A stretch of DNA of 64,000 bases. It comes from Otatea glauca. Taxonomy: Eukaryota > Streptophyta > Magnoliopsida > Poales > Poaceae. Below, piece by piece: positions 34,818 to 44,746 of the stretch (the stretch's first letter is position 1; every line of letters begins with the position of its first letter). The stretch is from the NCBI GenBank assembly GCA_036346275.1, contig JAYEVK010000410.1:124001-188000 (forward strand), in the 5' to 3' direction. A model generated the notes under the pieces. It saw only the letters and a program-made list of their open reading frames with translations, was not told where the DNA came from and made no database searches. The translations under genes and the position numbers were made by a program.

Positions 34818-35491
34818 TGTTGGCGTCAAAAAACGTGAGGAGGGTTAATCGGTTGCAACACACCGGACGAACATCGGATTCACTTGATCAAGGCGTGCCA
34901 ACCGATTTGATCCTACTATCGGTAAGATGAATATATTATATGCTCAAAACCGATCTATCACGAAACAATCGGCTTAGATCTAAATAGCTAAAAATCCGAT
35001 TAAATCAAAGGGTAACGATAAGTAAAATTAGCCGATTAAGGCTAACCAGATGGTAAAGGTAGATCCTCTCCAAAGAAGACGATGCGCAACAAAATCGGAG
35101 AAAAATCAAACCTGATGGCGTAATTGATAAAGATCAATAATCGACGATGCACAACTTTATTGATCAATATCGAATTACAAAGATTCTAAATTACAGAGGC
35201 TACTCCTAGTCGACATAAAAGTAGATAAAAATAATGCGGATTGATTGATTTGATTGTGTTCCTTTTCTTGCTTGCCTATAACCATCTTTTATAGTTATTG
35301 GCAGACCGTGTCCATCCCTAATACGCTGGTTACTATGATCCGTGTCGGCTTTAACTCGGACAATTCTTTCCATCTTTAGATAAATATCGGTCATAATCTA
35401 AATTTAAACCTTTTTATTCCTATATCGATCAAAATCCTTTTGATCCTTAACATCATAATTTTATAAGTTTTACCAAAATCTGATGCAAACA
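34818..35491 (-). mobile_element. Solo LTR related to Gypsy-B, inverted
   Basis: A 674-bp LTR bounded by a perfect 5-bp duplication CCGGC (34813-34817 and 35492-35496). Read on the minus strand it begins TGTTTGCATC, has TATAAAAGATGG as a TATA box (about 35284-35295), and ends GACGCCAACA. Large parts align in reverse with the 5' LTR of Gypsy-B, for example the blocks around GATCCTNTNATNGGTAAGAT and the CGATGCGCAAC/GATCAATA words. It is the product of LTR-LTR recombination of a related element. Confidence 0.85.
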
Positions 35492-35496
35492 CCGGC

Positions 35497-36273
35497 CTAC
35501 GTTGTAAAATAGCGGTGCATGTTTGTACCGAGATAATTGTTGAGATGGACTGCACGCAACAGACTGTATTGTCAGTCCGTCGGAAGCACAGACCATGCGA
35601 AGTAAGCTAAAGCGAAATAAAATCGATGCACTGGCAGCAAGCATCCACTCGAGACACACGATATATCACTCGCAACCGGCATATTTATCGTACGTGTATG
35701 GCATGGTAGACGTGCTTTCCGACGTATATTTCAACTGGGAGCGGTGTACTTTTCATTCATACTTTTCTCTTTCTTTCTGGAGATGGTTCGGCTTAATTTT
35801 AATCACAAGTGTCCTCCGGTTGTTAATTGCTACAGATTTATTGCTATGTTCGTGAACATGGTAGCCTCCGAGAAGACACAACACCATCGACATGAGCTCG
35901 CCGGCGTCCACCCCTCTGTGGGGAGATCCAGGGAGCAGAGATTCAATGCAGTTCCATGAGACTGCAACTTAAGACGCTGCATGTGAACCGTTAGATTAAA
36001 AAACGATAATCCGGATCTTCTAAAAATACTTAAGCAGTTTCGTGTGAACGGTTTGTTGGCTGGCTTATATTCTTTCTTTGCTAGGCCTTTGGCAGTTGGC
36101 ATCGCTGCTTATCCTGGGATATTTGTTTGGCAATATTGGGTCCTTCCTGACAGGCTGACATACCTCTTAGCATGACACTTTTATTCAGATTAATAAATGA
36201 TTACATGACAATTAGCTAAAGAAACTAGACTGCTAATCTTTACGTGCCCTCATGTGGATGTCATTGCGCCACC
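35497..36273. other. Intergenic DNA
   Basis: No gene recognised; only short frames without motifs. Confidence 0.4.
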
Positions 36274-36550
36274 TAAGAGCAAGTACAATAGTAAAGCCAA
36301 CTACTGGTTAATAGTAAGCTAAAAGCCAGTTTGTACAATAACTGTCTCTAAATGTTGTCTCTAGATGTTGTGCAATAACTATCTTTAATCTCTCGTACAT
36401 AAATGATCTACCTATGCTCCCGTGCAAAGCTGGCTACTAAATAAGAGCCAGTTCTTTTCTCTCTTCTTTTTCTCACTCCTTCATATAGATCAAAGCTGAT
36501 GTGTACATGCTAAGAGCCAGCTGACGTGGCTTTATTGTACATAACTTAAA
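36274..36550. mobile_element. MITE with TAAGAGCAAGTACAATAG ends (Tourist-like)
   Basis: The left end TAAGAGCAAGTACAATAG and the inverted right end TAAGTTATGTACAATA match imperfectly, flanking a core with repeated AGCCAG and GTACAATAACT words. TAA at both ends is compatible with a 3-bp PIF/Harbinger-type target duplication. Confidence 0.6.
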
Positions 36551-36769
36551 AAGAAAAAATGGATTAGATCCCATCAGGAAAATGGGTTGTGTAATGGGCC
36601 TGGTCCGACCAACCAATTTCTCTACTAGGCTAGGCCCAATATCTTTGCCATGTGCTCAAATAAAACCAGCCCAACGATGTTAGGCCCAAATGCAGCTCAG
36701 CCGAGATTTCGCTCAAAGTTCAATGTATGATCGGAATTTTTCTTTTGAAATTTGGTCAGGAGCTCTAAC

Positions 36770-36990
36770 ATCTATACCCTTTTATAATGCATATAAGTAT
36801 TCTTTTCTACGTCCACACCAAATAATGCACCTCACTAGAGATGGCCCAACCTTCATGCACCCAGCGAAACGTCTCCAGAAACTTGCCTCCATCAAAATTA
36901 ACCTCTTAGATCTTTCCTCAGCTTTACTCACCCACATCCGATGGCCATTGTTTAATGTGTCTAACTCATCACTGTGGCCCACAACAGATC
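36770..36990. repeat. Dispersed repeat copy 4 (inverted)
   Basis: The reverse complement of this stretch aligns with 143-352 and 20287-20505, including GAGTTAGACACATTAAACAA and GGCCATCGGATGTGGGTGAG, and ends at the same GGTATAGAT word. No IPT sequence is nearby here, so the repeat is mobile or dispersed in its own right. Confidence 0.8.
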
Positions 36991-37175
36991 TTCCCCACCT
37001 CCAGCATCATCTCAGGTAAAAGGAAACAAATATCTTGGAATTAAGGAAAAGGAAACAAACGTTCTAGAAAAGATCATGTGGCTCACAAGATCTTCCCCAC
37101 CTCCAAAGATCATCTCGTAAAAGGAAACAAATATCTTGGAATTAAGGAAAAGGAAACAAACGTTCTAGAAAAGAA
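36984..37175. repeat. 102-bp tandem duplication
   Basis: AGATCTTCCCCACCTCCA through GGAAACAAACGTTCTAGAAAAG appears twice, starting at 36986 and 37088, with about 95% identity. The preceding GTGGCCCACAA / GTGGCTCACAA is included in the unit. Confidence 0.85.
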
Positions 37176-37239
37176 AAAGACTATATATTACGTGCTGGGA
37201 AAAAGAAACCGGAATACAGGGCACTATACTAGTTTAGTT

Positions 37240-37345
37240 AAGAAGAAATAAGTAAATTGAGTGAATCTGAAGATTCGAACCTGGGCAGGGGAATAGACGA
37301 CGCTGGCTCCTTCCCAGCTGAGCTACACTCGGCTCTCCGGAATAC
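37240..37345 (-). mobile_element. tRNA-derived SINE, copy 2
   Basis: On the minus strand an A box (TAGCTCAGCTGGG) and a B box (GGTTCGAATC) are spaced as in tRNA genes, followed by TTCAGATTCAC, the same post-B-box motif as copy 1 at 21430-21640. The acceptor-stem pairing of a functional tRNA is absent. Confidence 0.55.
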
Positions 37346-37905
37346 AATTATTTCGGTGGATTTTTGCTGGAAAGAGCAAGATTTCAATAAAAACCTACAT
37401 ATTTCTAGCGTTACAAACGGTTTCTTGGCTAGAGTTATCCTGAGACAGGATGGATCAACCGAGAGCAAGCACATGGTTGCCTACCACCATCCTCGTAGGA
37501 TAAACCGTGCATCTTTAAAATTAAATTAAATTTCACAAAACTACAAGCTTTCTTGTATAAACTATCAGGAAACTACATTGTTTAGCTCCTATTTCACAAA
37601 ACTACAGATTTTAGGTGAACTTGTAACACAAAGTTTTAGGTTTTAGAATCGAGGCTATTTCTTATAACGTGGTTGACAGTGTGAACCTACATGACAGCCT
37701 CACGCGCAAGTGAAACGGAACATGAGGGTGCGTGAGGTTGCCACGTGAGCCCACACCGTTGGACATGTTACAAGAAATGGTCAATTTTAGAACCTGTAGT
37801 TTTATTACAATATCTATACTAAAATATGTAGCTTTATAAAAAAGAAGTTAAAACCTATATTTTTCTGGTAATTAATATAAGAAACATATAGCTTGGTGAA
37901 ATTAC
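37346..37905. other. Intergenic DNA
   Basis: CACAAAACTAC-type words recur near 37535-37610, suggesting decayed repeat DNA. No gene. Confidence 0.35.
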
Positions 37906-37911
37906 TCTTTA

Positions 37912-37998
37912 AATTAAGGTAGTAAACGGGATTCGAACTGTTGATCTTAACCACCGTATGTAAGTGCTTTACTACTACACACGGTGTTCCTCCGTAGA
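37912..37998 (-). repeat. Possible tRNA-derived (SINE or tRNA relic) segment
   Basis: The minus strand has GTGTAGTAGTAAAGC (weak A box) and AGTTCGAATCCCG (B box) about 40 bp apart. An acceptor stem is not evident, so a functional tRNA is unlikely. Confidence 0.35.
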
Positions 37999-38009
37999 CC
38001 CTCACCTCA

Positions 38010-38279
38010 AAGATACGGGTACGGGAATTTGTGTACTCAAGAAAATTCTCTAGCGATTTTGTCATAGGTTTGCTGGTACGGGTACGGGAATTTGTAGACT
38101 TGAGAGAAATTCTCTAGTGATTTTGGCATAGATTCGCAGGTACATGTACAGGAATTTGGAGATTACGAAAAAAAAATCTGTAGCGATTTTGGACATATCT
38201 AGATTTGCGGTATGAGAATTTGTAGACGAAAGAAAAATCCTACATGTGATGTTCCATTCTATCGGTTACTTTATTTCCA
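38010..38279. repeat. Minisatellite-like ~65-bp repeats
   Basis: Units with GGTACGGGTACGGGAATTTG, then TCTCTAGCGATTTTG, then CATAG-TTTGC recur three to four times with increasing divergence. The last ~130 bp (38151-38279) is duplicated at 38629-38777. Confidence 0.75.
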
Positions 38280-38628
38280 CTAGTATAGTGTCTGTGCTAA
38301 CGCTACGACGGCAGTACACCCGCTTATCAATTAAATGAGAAGATAAGTATGAATACAACACTTAGTAATAAAAGAGAAGTTTTAAATTTTAAATGAATTT
38401 AGAAAGAAAAACGGAACTAAATGGAGGTCGAATGGGCGAAAACAGGCTCCCAAAAGATTTTAAATCAAGAAAGAGAAAGAAAAAAGAATTTTCTGATTTT
38501 AGATTTTTTTTAGCTTCCACAGAGAGCATTGCGTGCTCTCTGGGCTTGGCCAGCGCAAGGGGGGAAGGTCAGGGGTGGTCGGCCGGTCGCAGTGGATCGG
38601 TACTGGTGCGGCGAGATCGTCGGCACCG
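38280..38628 (-). mobile_element. Helitron-like segment, inverted, between duplicated flanks
   Basis: The left edge CTAGTATAGTGTCTGTGC is a Helitron-type 3' end on the minus strand and matches 16803-16905 for about 100 bp. The flanks on both sides are ~130-bp direct repeats (38151-38279 and 38629-38777). The GC-rich 38520-38630 part has no recognised gene. Confidence 0.5.
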
Positions 38629-38777
38629 GAATTTGGAGATTACTGGAAAAAAAAAAAATCTGTAGCGATTTTGGACATATCTAGATTTGCGGGTGCGGTA
38701 TGAGAATTTGTAGACGAAAGAAAAATCCTACATGTGATGTTCCATTCCATCGGTTACTTTATTTCCATGCAAATCTA
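38629..38777. repeat. Right copy of the 130-bp flanking duplication
   Basis: Aligns with 38151-38279 from GGAATTTGGAGATTAC to CGGTTACTTTATTTCCA with few differences, including a longer A run. Confidence 0.85.
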
Positions 38778-39281
38778 TGCCAAAATTGCCCTCCTCCGAT
38801 CCTAGGGCGGCGGCGCCACCACCGCCGGATGCTATCCACCTCCAGGCCGGCCACCCGCCCAACTACCGAAATCTACGGCTCCAAGGTGAACCCTAAAATC
38901 CTAATTGGTGCTGAATACCTTGCCATCGGAGTGAATCTCGAGTTCTTGACACAGATTGAACGATCGGGGGAGAAGAAACTCGAGTGTCTTCTCTTGGCAA
39001 AATAGCACTCGAGGGTGTTGCTTACAGTAGCGCTCCCCAAAGCATCGTTCATGTCGATTCTACTAGAGCACTTGGATCCTGTATCGTTTGTCACCTCTCA
39101 GTAAGATTGAAGAAGAAACAAAGCTCTAGAAAAAGTTTAGAAATCAAAATCAAATAATTAGGACCCTGGTGTTTGTTTTCACTAATACTGAGTTCAATCG
39201 CCTTGTTGCATAATACAGGACAAAAAATAAAATAAAATAAAACTATAAATTACAAGCGATCAATCTCGTGTCCTGCACCTG
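38778..39281. other. 3' flank of the WRKY gene
   Basis: A short GC-rich frame (38760-39005) without recognised motif. The nearest part likely holds the WRKY 3' UTR. Confidence 0.35.
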
Positions 39282-40205
39282 TTAATTGTCAAGTTGTGAG
39301 GCTAGAGACCCCCCTGCACCTGCGGCGTGCGGCTTCACGTCAAGAAAGCAGCGACCTTCCATGGACCGCGATTCCTCCTCGACGCGCTGCCCCTGCGGCC
39401 GCCCGGCCGCTGGCGAGTAGCCTGCGCAGCCCCGCGGCGGCAGCGGCGCGGGGTGGTTGTGGACGCCGTCGTAGGTGGTGACGACGAAGCACGCGTCGTC
39501 CCGCTCCCGCTCCACCCGCTTCTTCACGTGGCACCCCTCGCTCGAGCAACGGTAGTAGTTCCTGTCGCACCATGCCATTTGATTTGTTTCTTCGGAGAAC
39601 GAAAATCAAGTGCGCGTCGCGTCGCATCACCGAGCGAAAATTTAAGTGCTTGCTGTACCGTGGGTTCGGGCTGTTCTTGACCATCTTCTTCCCGTACTTC
39701 CTCCACCGGTACCCGTCCTCCAGCACGTCCACTTCCGACCTCGTCTTGAACGCGATCTTGCTGCCCTTGCTCCTCGCGCCGCCGGCGCCGGCGGTCGTGG
39801 AGGAGCCCCTGAACAATTTGGCCACAGCAGAATTAAGTTCGGAGTAACAGAGAGATTATTCATACTTTGTATGGCTTACCTGTCGACCTTGTCATGGCTG
39901 GATAGTCCATCTAAGCTCAGCACCACTACTTCCAGATGACTCTGCTTGCTGCTCTCATCGGCACCAACGCCGCTTCTGGTTAACTCAACATTCTTGTAAT
40001 CGTCAGTGCCCTGCAGTGAGGCAAGGAGTGGCTCCGGCGCCTGCTGCTCTGGATGGAAGGCGGTGGCTGCCGCCTCCAGCTGGTAGTACTCCTCGCTCAC
40101 ATCGATGTCGAAAGAGAGGTAGCTGGACACGGCGGCGGCGACCGCCATGCCGTCGTCGTCGCCATCCACGGGGCTCAGCGAGAGGAGAGACGAATACGAG
40201 GACAT
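39282..40205 (-). CDS. WRKY transcription factor, group IIc-like, WRKYGKK variant
   Basis: Three exons on the minus strand (39880-40205, 39659-39808, 39282-39561), GT-AG introns, phases joining to give 251 residues with no break. The DNA-binding domain reads KTRSEVDVLEDGYRWRKYGK followed by KMVKNSPNPR, the conserved intron falls after PNPR, and exon 3 supplies NYYRCSSEGC, then H-N-H after 23 residues (C-x4-C-x23-H-x-H zinc site). The heptad is WRKYGKK rather than WRKYGQK, the variant of Arabidopsis WRKY50/51/59, which binds W boxes less strictly and acts in salicylate/jasmonate defence signalling. The acidic N-terminus (SSYSSLLSLSPVDGDDDG onward) may be an activation region. The ATG is the first in the exon. 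Confidence 0.9.
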
Positions 40206-40372
40206 GGCGACAAGGCAACCTTCAACCTCGGCACGTACGTACCAGCGTTATCTTGCAAGAGGTGAGCATGCTCAGCTCAGGGGCTTTATTAGCTCCGATA
40301 CAGCTGCGCAAACTTCAAATGGCAACAGGATGGCACGCTATTAGCATCATAATATGCCAGGCATGATAAATT

Positions 40373-41027
40373 TGACAGGTTAAGAATAAGAAACGATATT
40401 TCTGAATGATATGAGTTAAAAAAAAGAAAAGTTAAGTCAAAGATAGGATTATGGTCGAAGTTGATTCAAAGATGAAATTTTATCTGTACAAAGACCGATA
40501 TGAATCGTGATTGACAACGCATTGGAAAGGGATACGATCGGCCGATGTACTATAAAATGAGATCAAGAGCAAGCAGAAAGAATAACACAATTAATCAAAC
40601 AACTCACATCTACTTTTTATTTACTTTCTTGTTGACTAAGAGTAGCTCTGTAATTTAGAATCCACTTGTAATCCGATTTTGATCAATAAAGTTACGCATC
40701 GTCGCTTGTTGATCTTCATCGCTTATGCCAGGTTTGGTTTTCTCTAATCTTGTTGCGCATCGTCTTTTTCAGAAAAATCTACTTTTTACCATCTAATCAG
40801 CCTTAATCGGTTGTTTAGACTTATCGTTACTTTTGATTTAATCGGCTTCTGGTAGCTGTTTAGATCTTTGCCGATTGTCACATTATATCGGCTTTAAGCA
40901 TATATTTTTTTATCTATCTTGCCAATTACAGGATCAAATCGGCTGGCACACTATAAATTGACTTAAACGTAGCGTTTTCATGTGTTTGAGTCGATCAACC
41001 CATTGTTATATTTTTCGGTGCAACACA
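40373..41027 (+). repeat. Gypsy-B 5' LTR
   Basis: About 655 bp, similar in length to the related 674-bp solo LTR at 34818-35491, with which it aligns in reverse. It ends GTGCAACACA just before the primer site. The TGACAGG start is a best guess, since no 3' LTR is available for comparison. TATAAAAT at 40551-40558 is its TATA box. Confidence 0.7.
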
Positions 41028-41031
41028 CTTT

Positions 41032-41049
41032 TGGCACGCCTGGTGAGAC
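41032..41049 (+). promoter_or_regulatory. Gypsy-B primer-binding site
   Basis: TGGCACGCCTGGTGAGAC starts about five bases after the LTR end, the usual form for many grass Gypsy elements. The tRNA identity was not determined. Confidence 0.6.
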
Positions 41050-41128
41050 ATGATGTCTTTTTTCTGGGCAATCAATTCCGTCGTCTGATCTCAACACCTA
41101 AGCTATAATCGTCCCCACATTAGACGAT

Positions 41129-44066
41129 TTGACACCTGAACAGCGTAAAGAGATCGAGGATCGAAAGGCTGTGCTCGAGGAGATGATGTTAAACTGCTAT
41201 CAGAAAACTCGACATGATGTTACTCAAAAGACTGCATTGCCGATAGTCAATACCCTCGGCGATGTAGAGATTACCGACACATCGATAAGTCAATACATGC
41301 CTGCACAAGCTGAATTGTCTGCCATGATTAATCAATCTGTGCACCATACTTTAATTAACCAATCATCAGCTCTTGTTACAACTCTTAAACCAATGATAGC
41401 CAACAGTGTTAAAACTATAGCTCAAGAGTTGGCATCAGCTAGAAGCCTGCTCGATTCAATGTAGACCCTGCCGAATAACATTGTTTATTCAGTAGCACCA
41501 AATACGCAAAGCCCTATGGTAATAGCCGATCCTAAGCCTTCAGTTACGAGTCCGTCTTTTACCATGATGCCAACCCAGCCTACTGTAATACTGCCGAGAG
41601 ATCCTCATGCAAGTGGGGTTGTGCATTACCAAGCATATACCGATACTGTTAAGTTTGATGCACCAACTAACTTACCACCATCGGCTCTGTTTTACGCTTT
41701 TCTCCAATCGGTTCCACAATCGATTGAACCTCCTAGGCATCCACAGTATGACGAGCAGATTCTGCAAAGGAATATGGCTCCATACAATATTGTAACATAC
41801 TCAGAACCCTTCGTTCCAATTCTAGAGCCGATTACTAGGAAAAACAACGTGGGCTATGAGCAACCTCATCAGTTTCCATTTGGCTCAAGTGACCTATCAA
41901 CCCGAGCTTACGCTTGAGGGGCAGAATGCCAATTATGACCGTAATTGGCAAACTCCTAACACTGCATCGACCAATATGATGAATTGGGCCGATCAAATAT
42001 CTACCGTGTTGTGATATCAATTCGACATACAACCTAAAGAAAAGGTTACAGGCTATCGAAAGTCGTACCCTGATTATATTGATCGGATGCCTTATCCTAA
42101 TAACTTTAAAGTTCCTGATTTTGCAAAATTCTCAGGGGGTGACTCCATTACTACATTAGAGCATGTTGGATGTTTTATTGCGCAATCCGGTGAAGCTGCT
42201 CAGTCCGATAGTTTAAACATTAGGTTATTCCCACTATCTTTGTCAGGAGCTGCTTTTACATGTTTCACAAGCTTACCTCCGAATTCGGTCAATTTTTGGA
42301 CCGATTTAGAAAGCCGATTCTATAAATACTTTTTCTTTAGGAGTTTAGAACTTAGAATTTTTGACTTGAGCTCTATTCGCTAGAAATTTGGAAAATCGGT
42401 AACAGATTATATTAAGAGGTTCAGAGAAGTGAGGAATCGATATTTTAGCTTCACTTTACCTGATAACCAGTTAGCTGATTTAGTCTTCCAAGGGTTAATT
42501 CCCCAAGAGAAGGAAGGAATTTATCGATTTAAGCCACCTATAGCATAGGGTATCGGCTCAAGAAGGCCGTTTCACCGATAACAGAGGCTTTAGGGATAAA
42601 TTTAAGAATAATAACAGTAGCAAGGATAAGGATAAAGACAATGTCAACCTCATCGAGTATGGCTCAAGCGATTCATCTGAAGACGACGAGGCTAAAATAA
42701 ATATAGCTGAATGGGTCAAAGGGTCTACAAAGTCTTTAGTCTGTTCCTGGCTCAAGCCGACTAAAAATAAATCAGAAATAAAATATGCTTTTGATGTTTC
42801 TAAATGTGATCATATTTTGATCTATTGCTGCAAGAAAAGATAATATGGTTGCCTGAAGGACACGTTATGCCATCAGTTGATGAAATTAAAAAGAGAAGGT
42901 ATTGCAAGTTGCATCATTCTTTTTCTCATAGTACTAACGACTGCAATATTTTTCGGCAGCAATACAATCGGCTATAGAAGATAGCCGACTCAAATTCGTA
43001 GAAGAAACAATGATGCAGTTGGATGCTAATCCTTTTTTGATTAATATGGTTTAATGTTCTGAAAAAGGAAAAGAGCTGATACAGGATATATGATTAAAAG
43101 TTACACGTCATGTTGATATCCAATCGAGTTCTAGCGGCAAGGAGACCCTGAAGATCACAATCGGCTCATTGCAAATAGAAACCGATCGTGAAGGGAGGAG
43201 TTCAAGGACTGTCAAGTTGAAAGGAGACTTGCAGATCGGTAAGTGGTAGAAGGCCGAGAAAACATCGCCACCACAAAAACCGATTAACAAGCCAAAACCA
43301 ACTTTCTCTCAGCTGTTAGAGAAGTTTGAAAGAAGAAACAACAAGCCATGTTATCTTGCACATTGGCGAGATAATATGTATTAGCCCGATAATCTAGAGA
43401 AGGCTCATCAACAATGCACTTTTTGGCAGTTTTGTTGGGAGAGAGGATCAGCCTTACCATCACCTTTACACTTGTTCGATGGAGCCTTATCCAAGCCAAG
43501 GTGACTGGCAATGATGATCGGGTAAAGACAGAATATCTAAGCCGATGCAGGGCCGTTATGATAAAATCCGTAAAAGATCGATCCATGAAAGAATTTCTAG
43601 GCCGATCAAACCGCCAACTCAAGTGGAGGAAGGGTCAAGTTCTACAACCCAGGTTAATATAGCTGGAAAACTATGTGAGCCGATTGAACCTAAACCCAAG
43701 TGGTGTCCTCCAGGACTTAGCCGATCACAGTGCAAGTGATTTCAAAGACTAAGAACCCAGGATATGAGAGATCCTGAGCAGGAGAAGCACAGAGATGAAA
43801 CATTCAATGAGCTCTGGCCGATTAAAATTGCTAAAAAGGAGTGGAGGAGAAAGGAACCGGTTGAAGAAGAATTTGATTCAGCCTATGATCTGGATTCACC
43901 TGTAATTCGGGATGATTCTCCACCTCCGATGGACATCAACATGGTGTTCACTCTATCGACCGAATTTAAGGTAAGTACAACATCAACCAAAGAAATGTTT
44001 GCTCAGTTGTGCTTTAGGGCTCAAGATGCAGTTTTTGAAAAGCCTCAAGATGATCATCGGCACCTG
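41129..44066 (+). pseudogene. Gypsy-B gag remnant (5' portion)
   Basis: An N-terminal frame (MTPEQRKEIEDRKAVLEEMM) is followed by stops and a Pro-rich segment (41516-41917). The gag core begins near 42087 with FKVPDFAKFSGGDSITTLEH, then LRLFPLSLSGAAFTCF-like, WTDLESRFYKYFF and a stop at 42381. It continues in frame to FTLPDNQLADLVFQGLIPQ (about 42500). A zinc-knuckle-like CKLHHSFSHSTNDCNIF lies near 42905-42955. The last open part (43764-44066) ends EKPQDDHRHL exactly at the insertion point of the solo LTR, and reading resumes at 47411. Confidence 0.8.
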
Positions 44067-44746
44067 TGTAAGTTCAAGCTTCATTAGTTTTGGTGATTGG
44101 TTTTATATTAATGTTTAATCCTTGTTTAATGACAAATCTAATCATTATGAGACTAACATGTTTATTGAGCTTCATTCTTATTAGTCTCAAGTTTGGATAG
44201 AAAATAGAAAACCCAAGGTATGCACTTGTATTCACTCTATTGTCTTAAGACATACTTAGGATTCAAGTTAAAATATAAATTCTTCCATTGCCTTAGTCTA
44301 AATATGCACATTATGTTTCCAAATCTATATATACATGAATGCGCACATCTAGAGGGAGTTGATAATTTAACTTGATGTTTCAATTGTATTGATCCATATC
44401 CTCTTACCATATAATATAAATGATCAAGACTTTGAAACAATCTTTTGAGTACATATAACTTGTGTAGTTGTAGTATACTCATGCTAATATAGGATAAACT
44501 CATATGCAATCTAAGATTGATTATGTGCATATTGATTCCATGTTCAATTAGTTATATGCACATACTTAATGGAGTTTGTTCTATAGTTGATGGTCTAAAT
44601 GTATTGATCCCTTTCCATCACTCAAATATATTTGGATCATTACTAACCATCATATTGAGTATATGAAACTTGTGTAGTTATATATACTCATGTCAATTTA
44701 AATAAAGTTTAAATTGAGTTCAGTTATCTTTCAATCAATCAAAGAA

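Noticed and set aside
37240..37345. Functional tRNA gene on the minus strand
   Set aside because: The boxes are good, but the acceptor stem does not pair and the flanking motif is shared with another SINE-like copy.
37912..37998. Functional tRNA gene on the minus strand
   Set aside because: A and B box-like words exist but the arms of a cloverleaf, especially the acceptor stem, are not evident.
44237..44530. Conserved minus-strand ORF inside the giant LTR (also at 58419-58670)
   Set aside because: The two copies share it because the LTRs are homologous; the composition is AT-rich with no domain, and the copies differ in length, so there is no sign of coding constraint.
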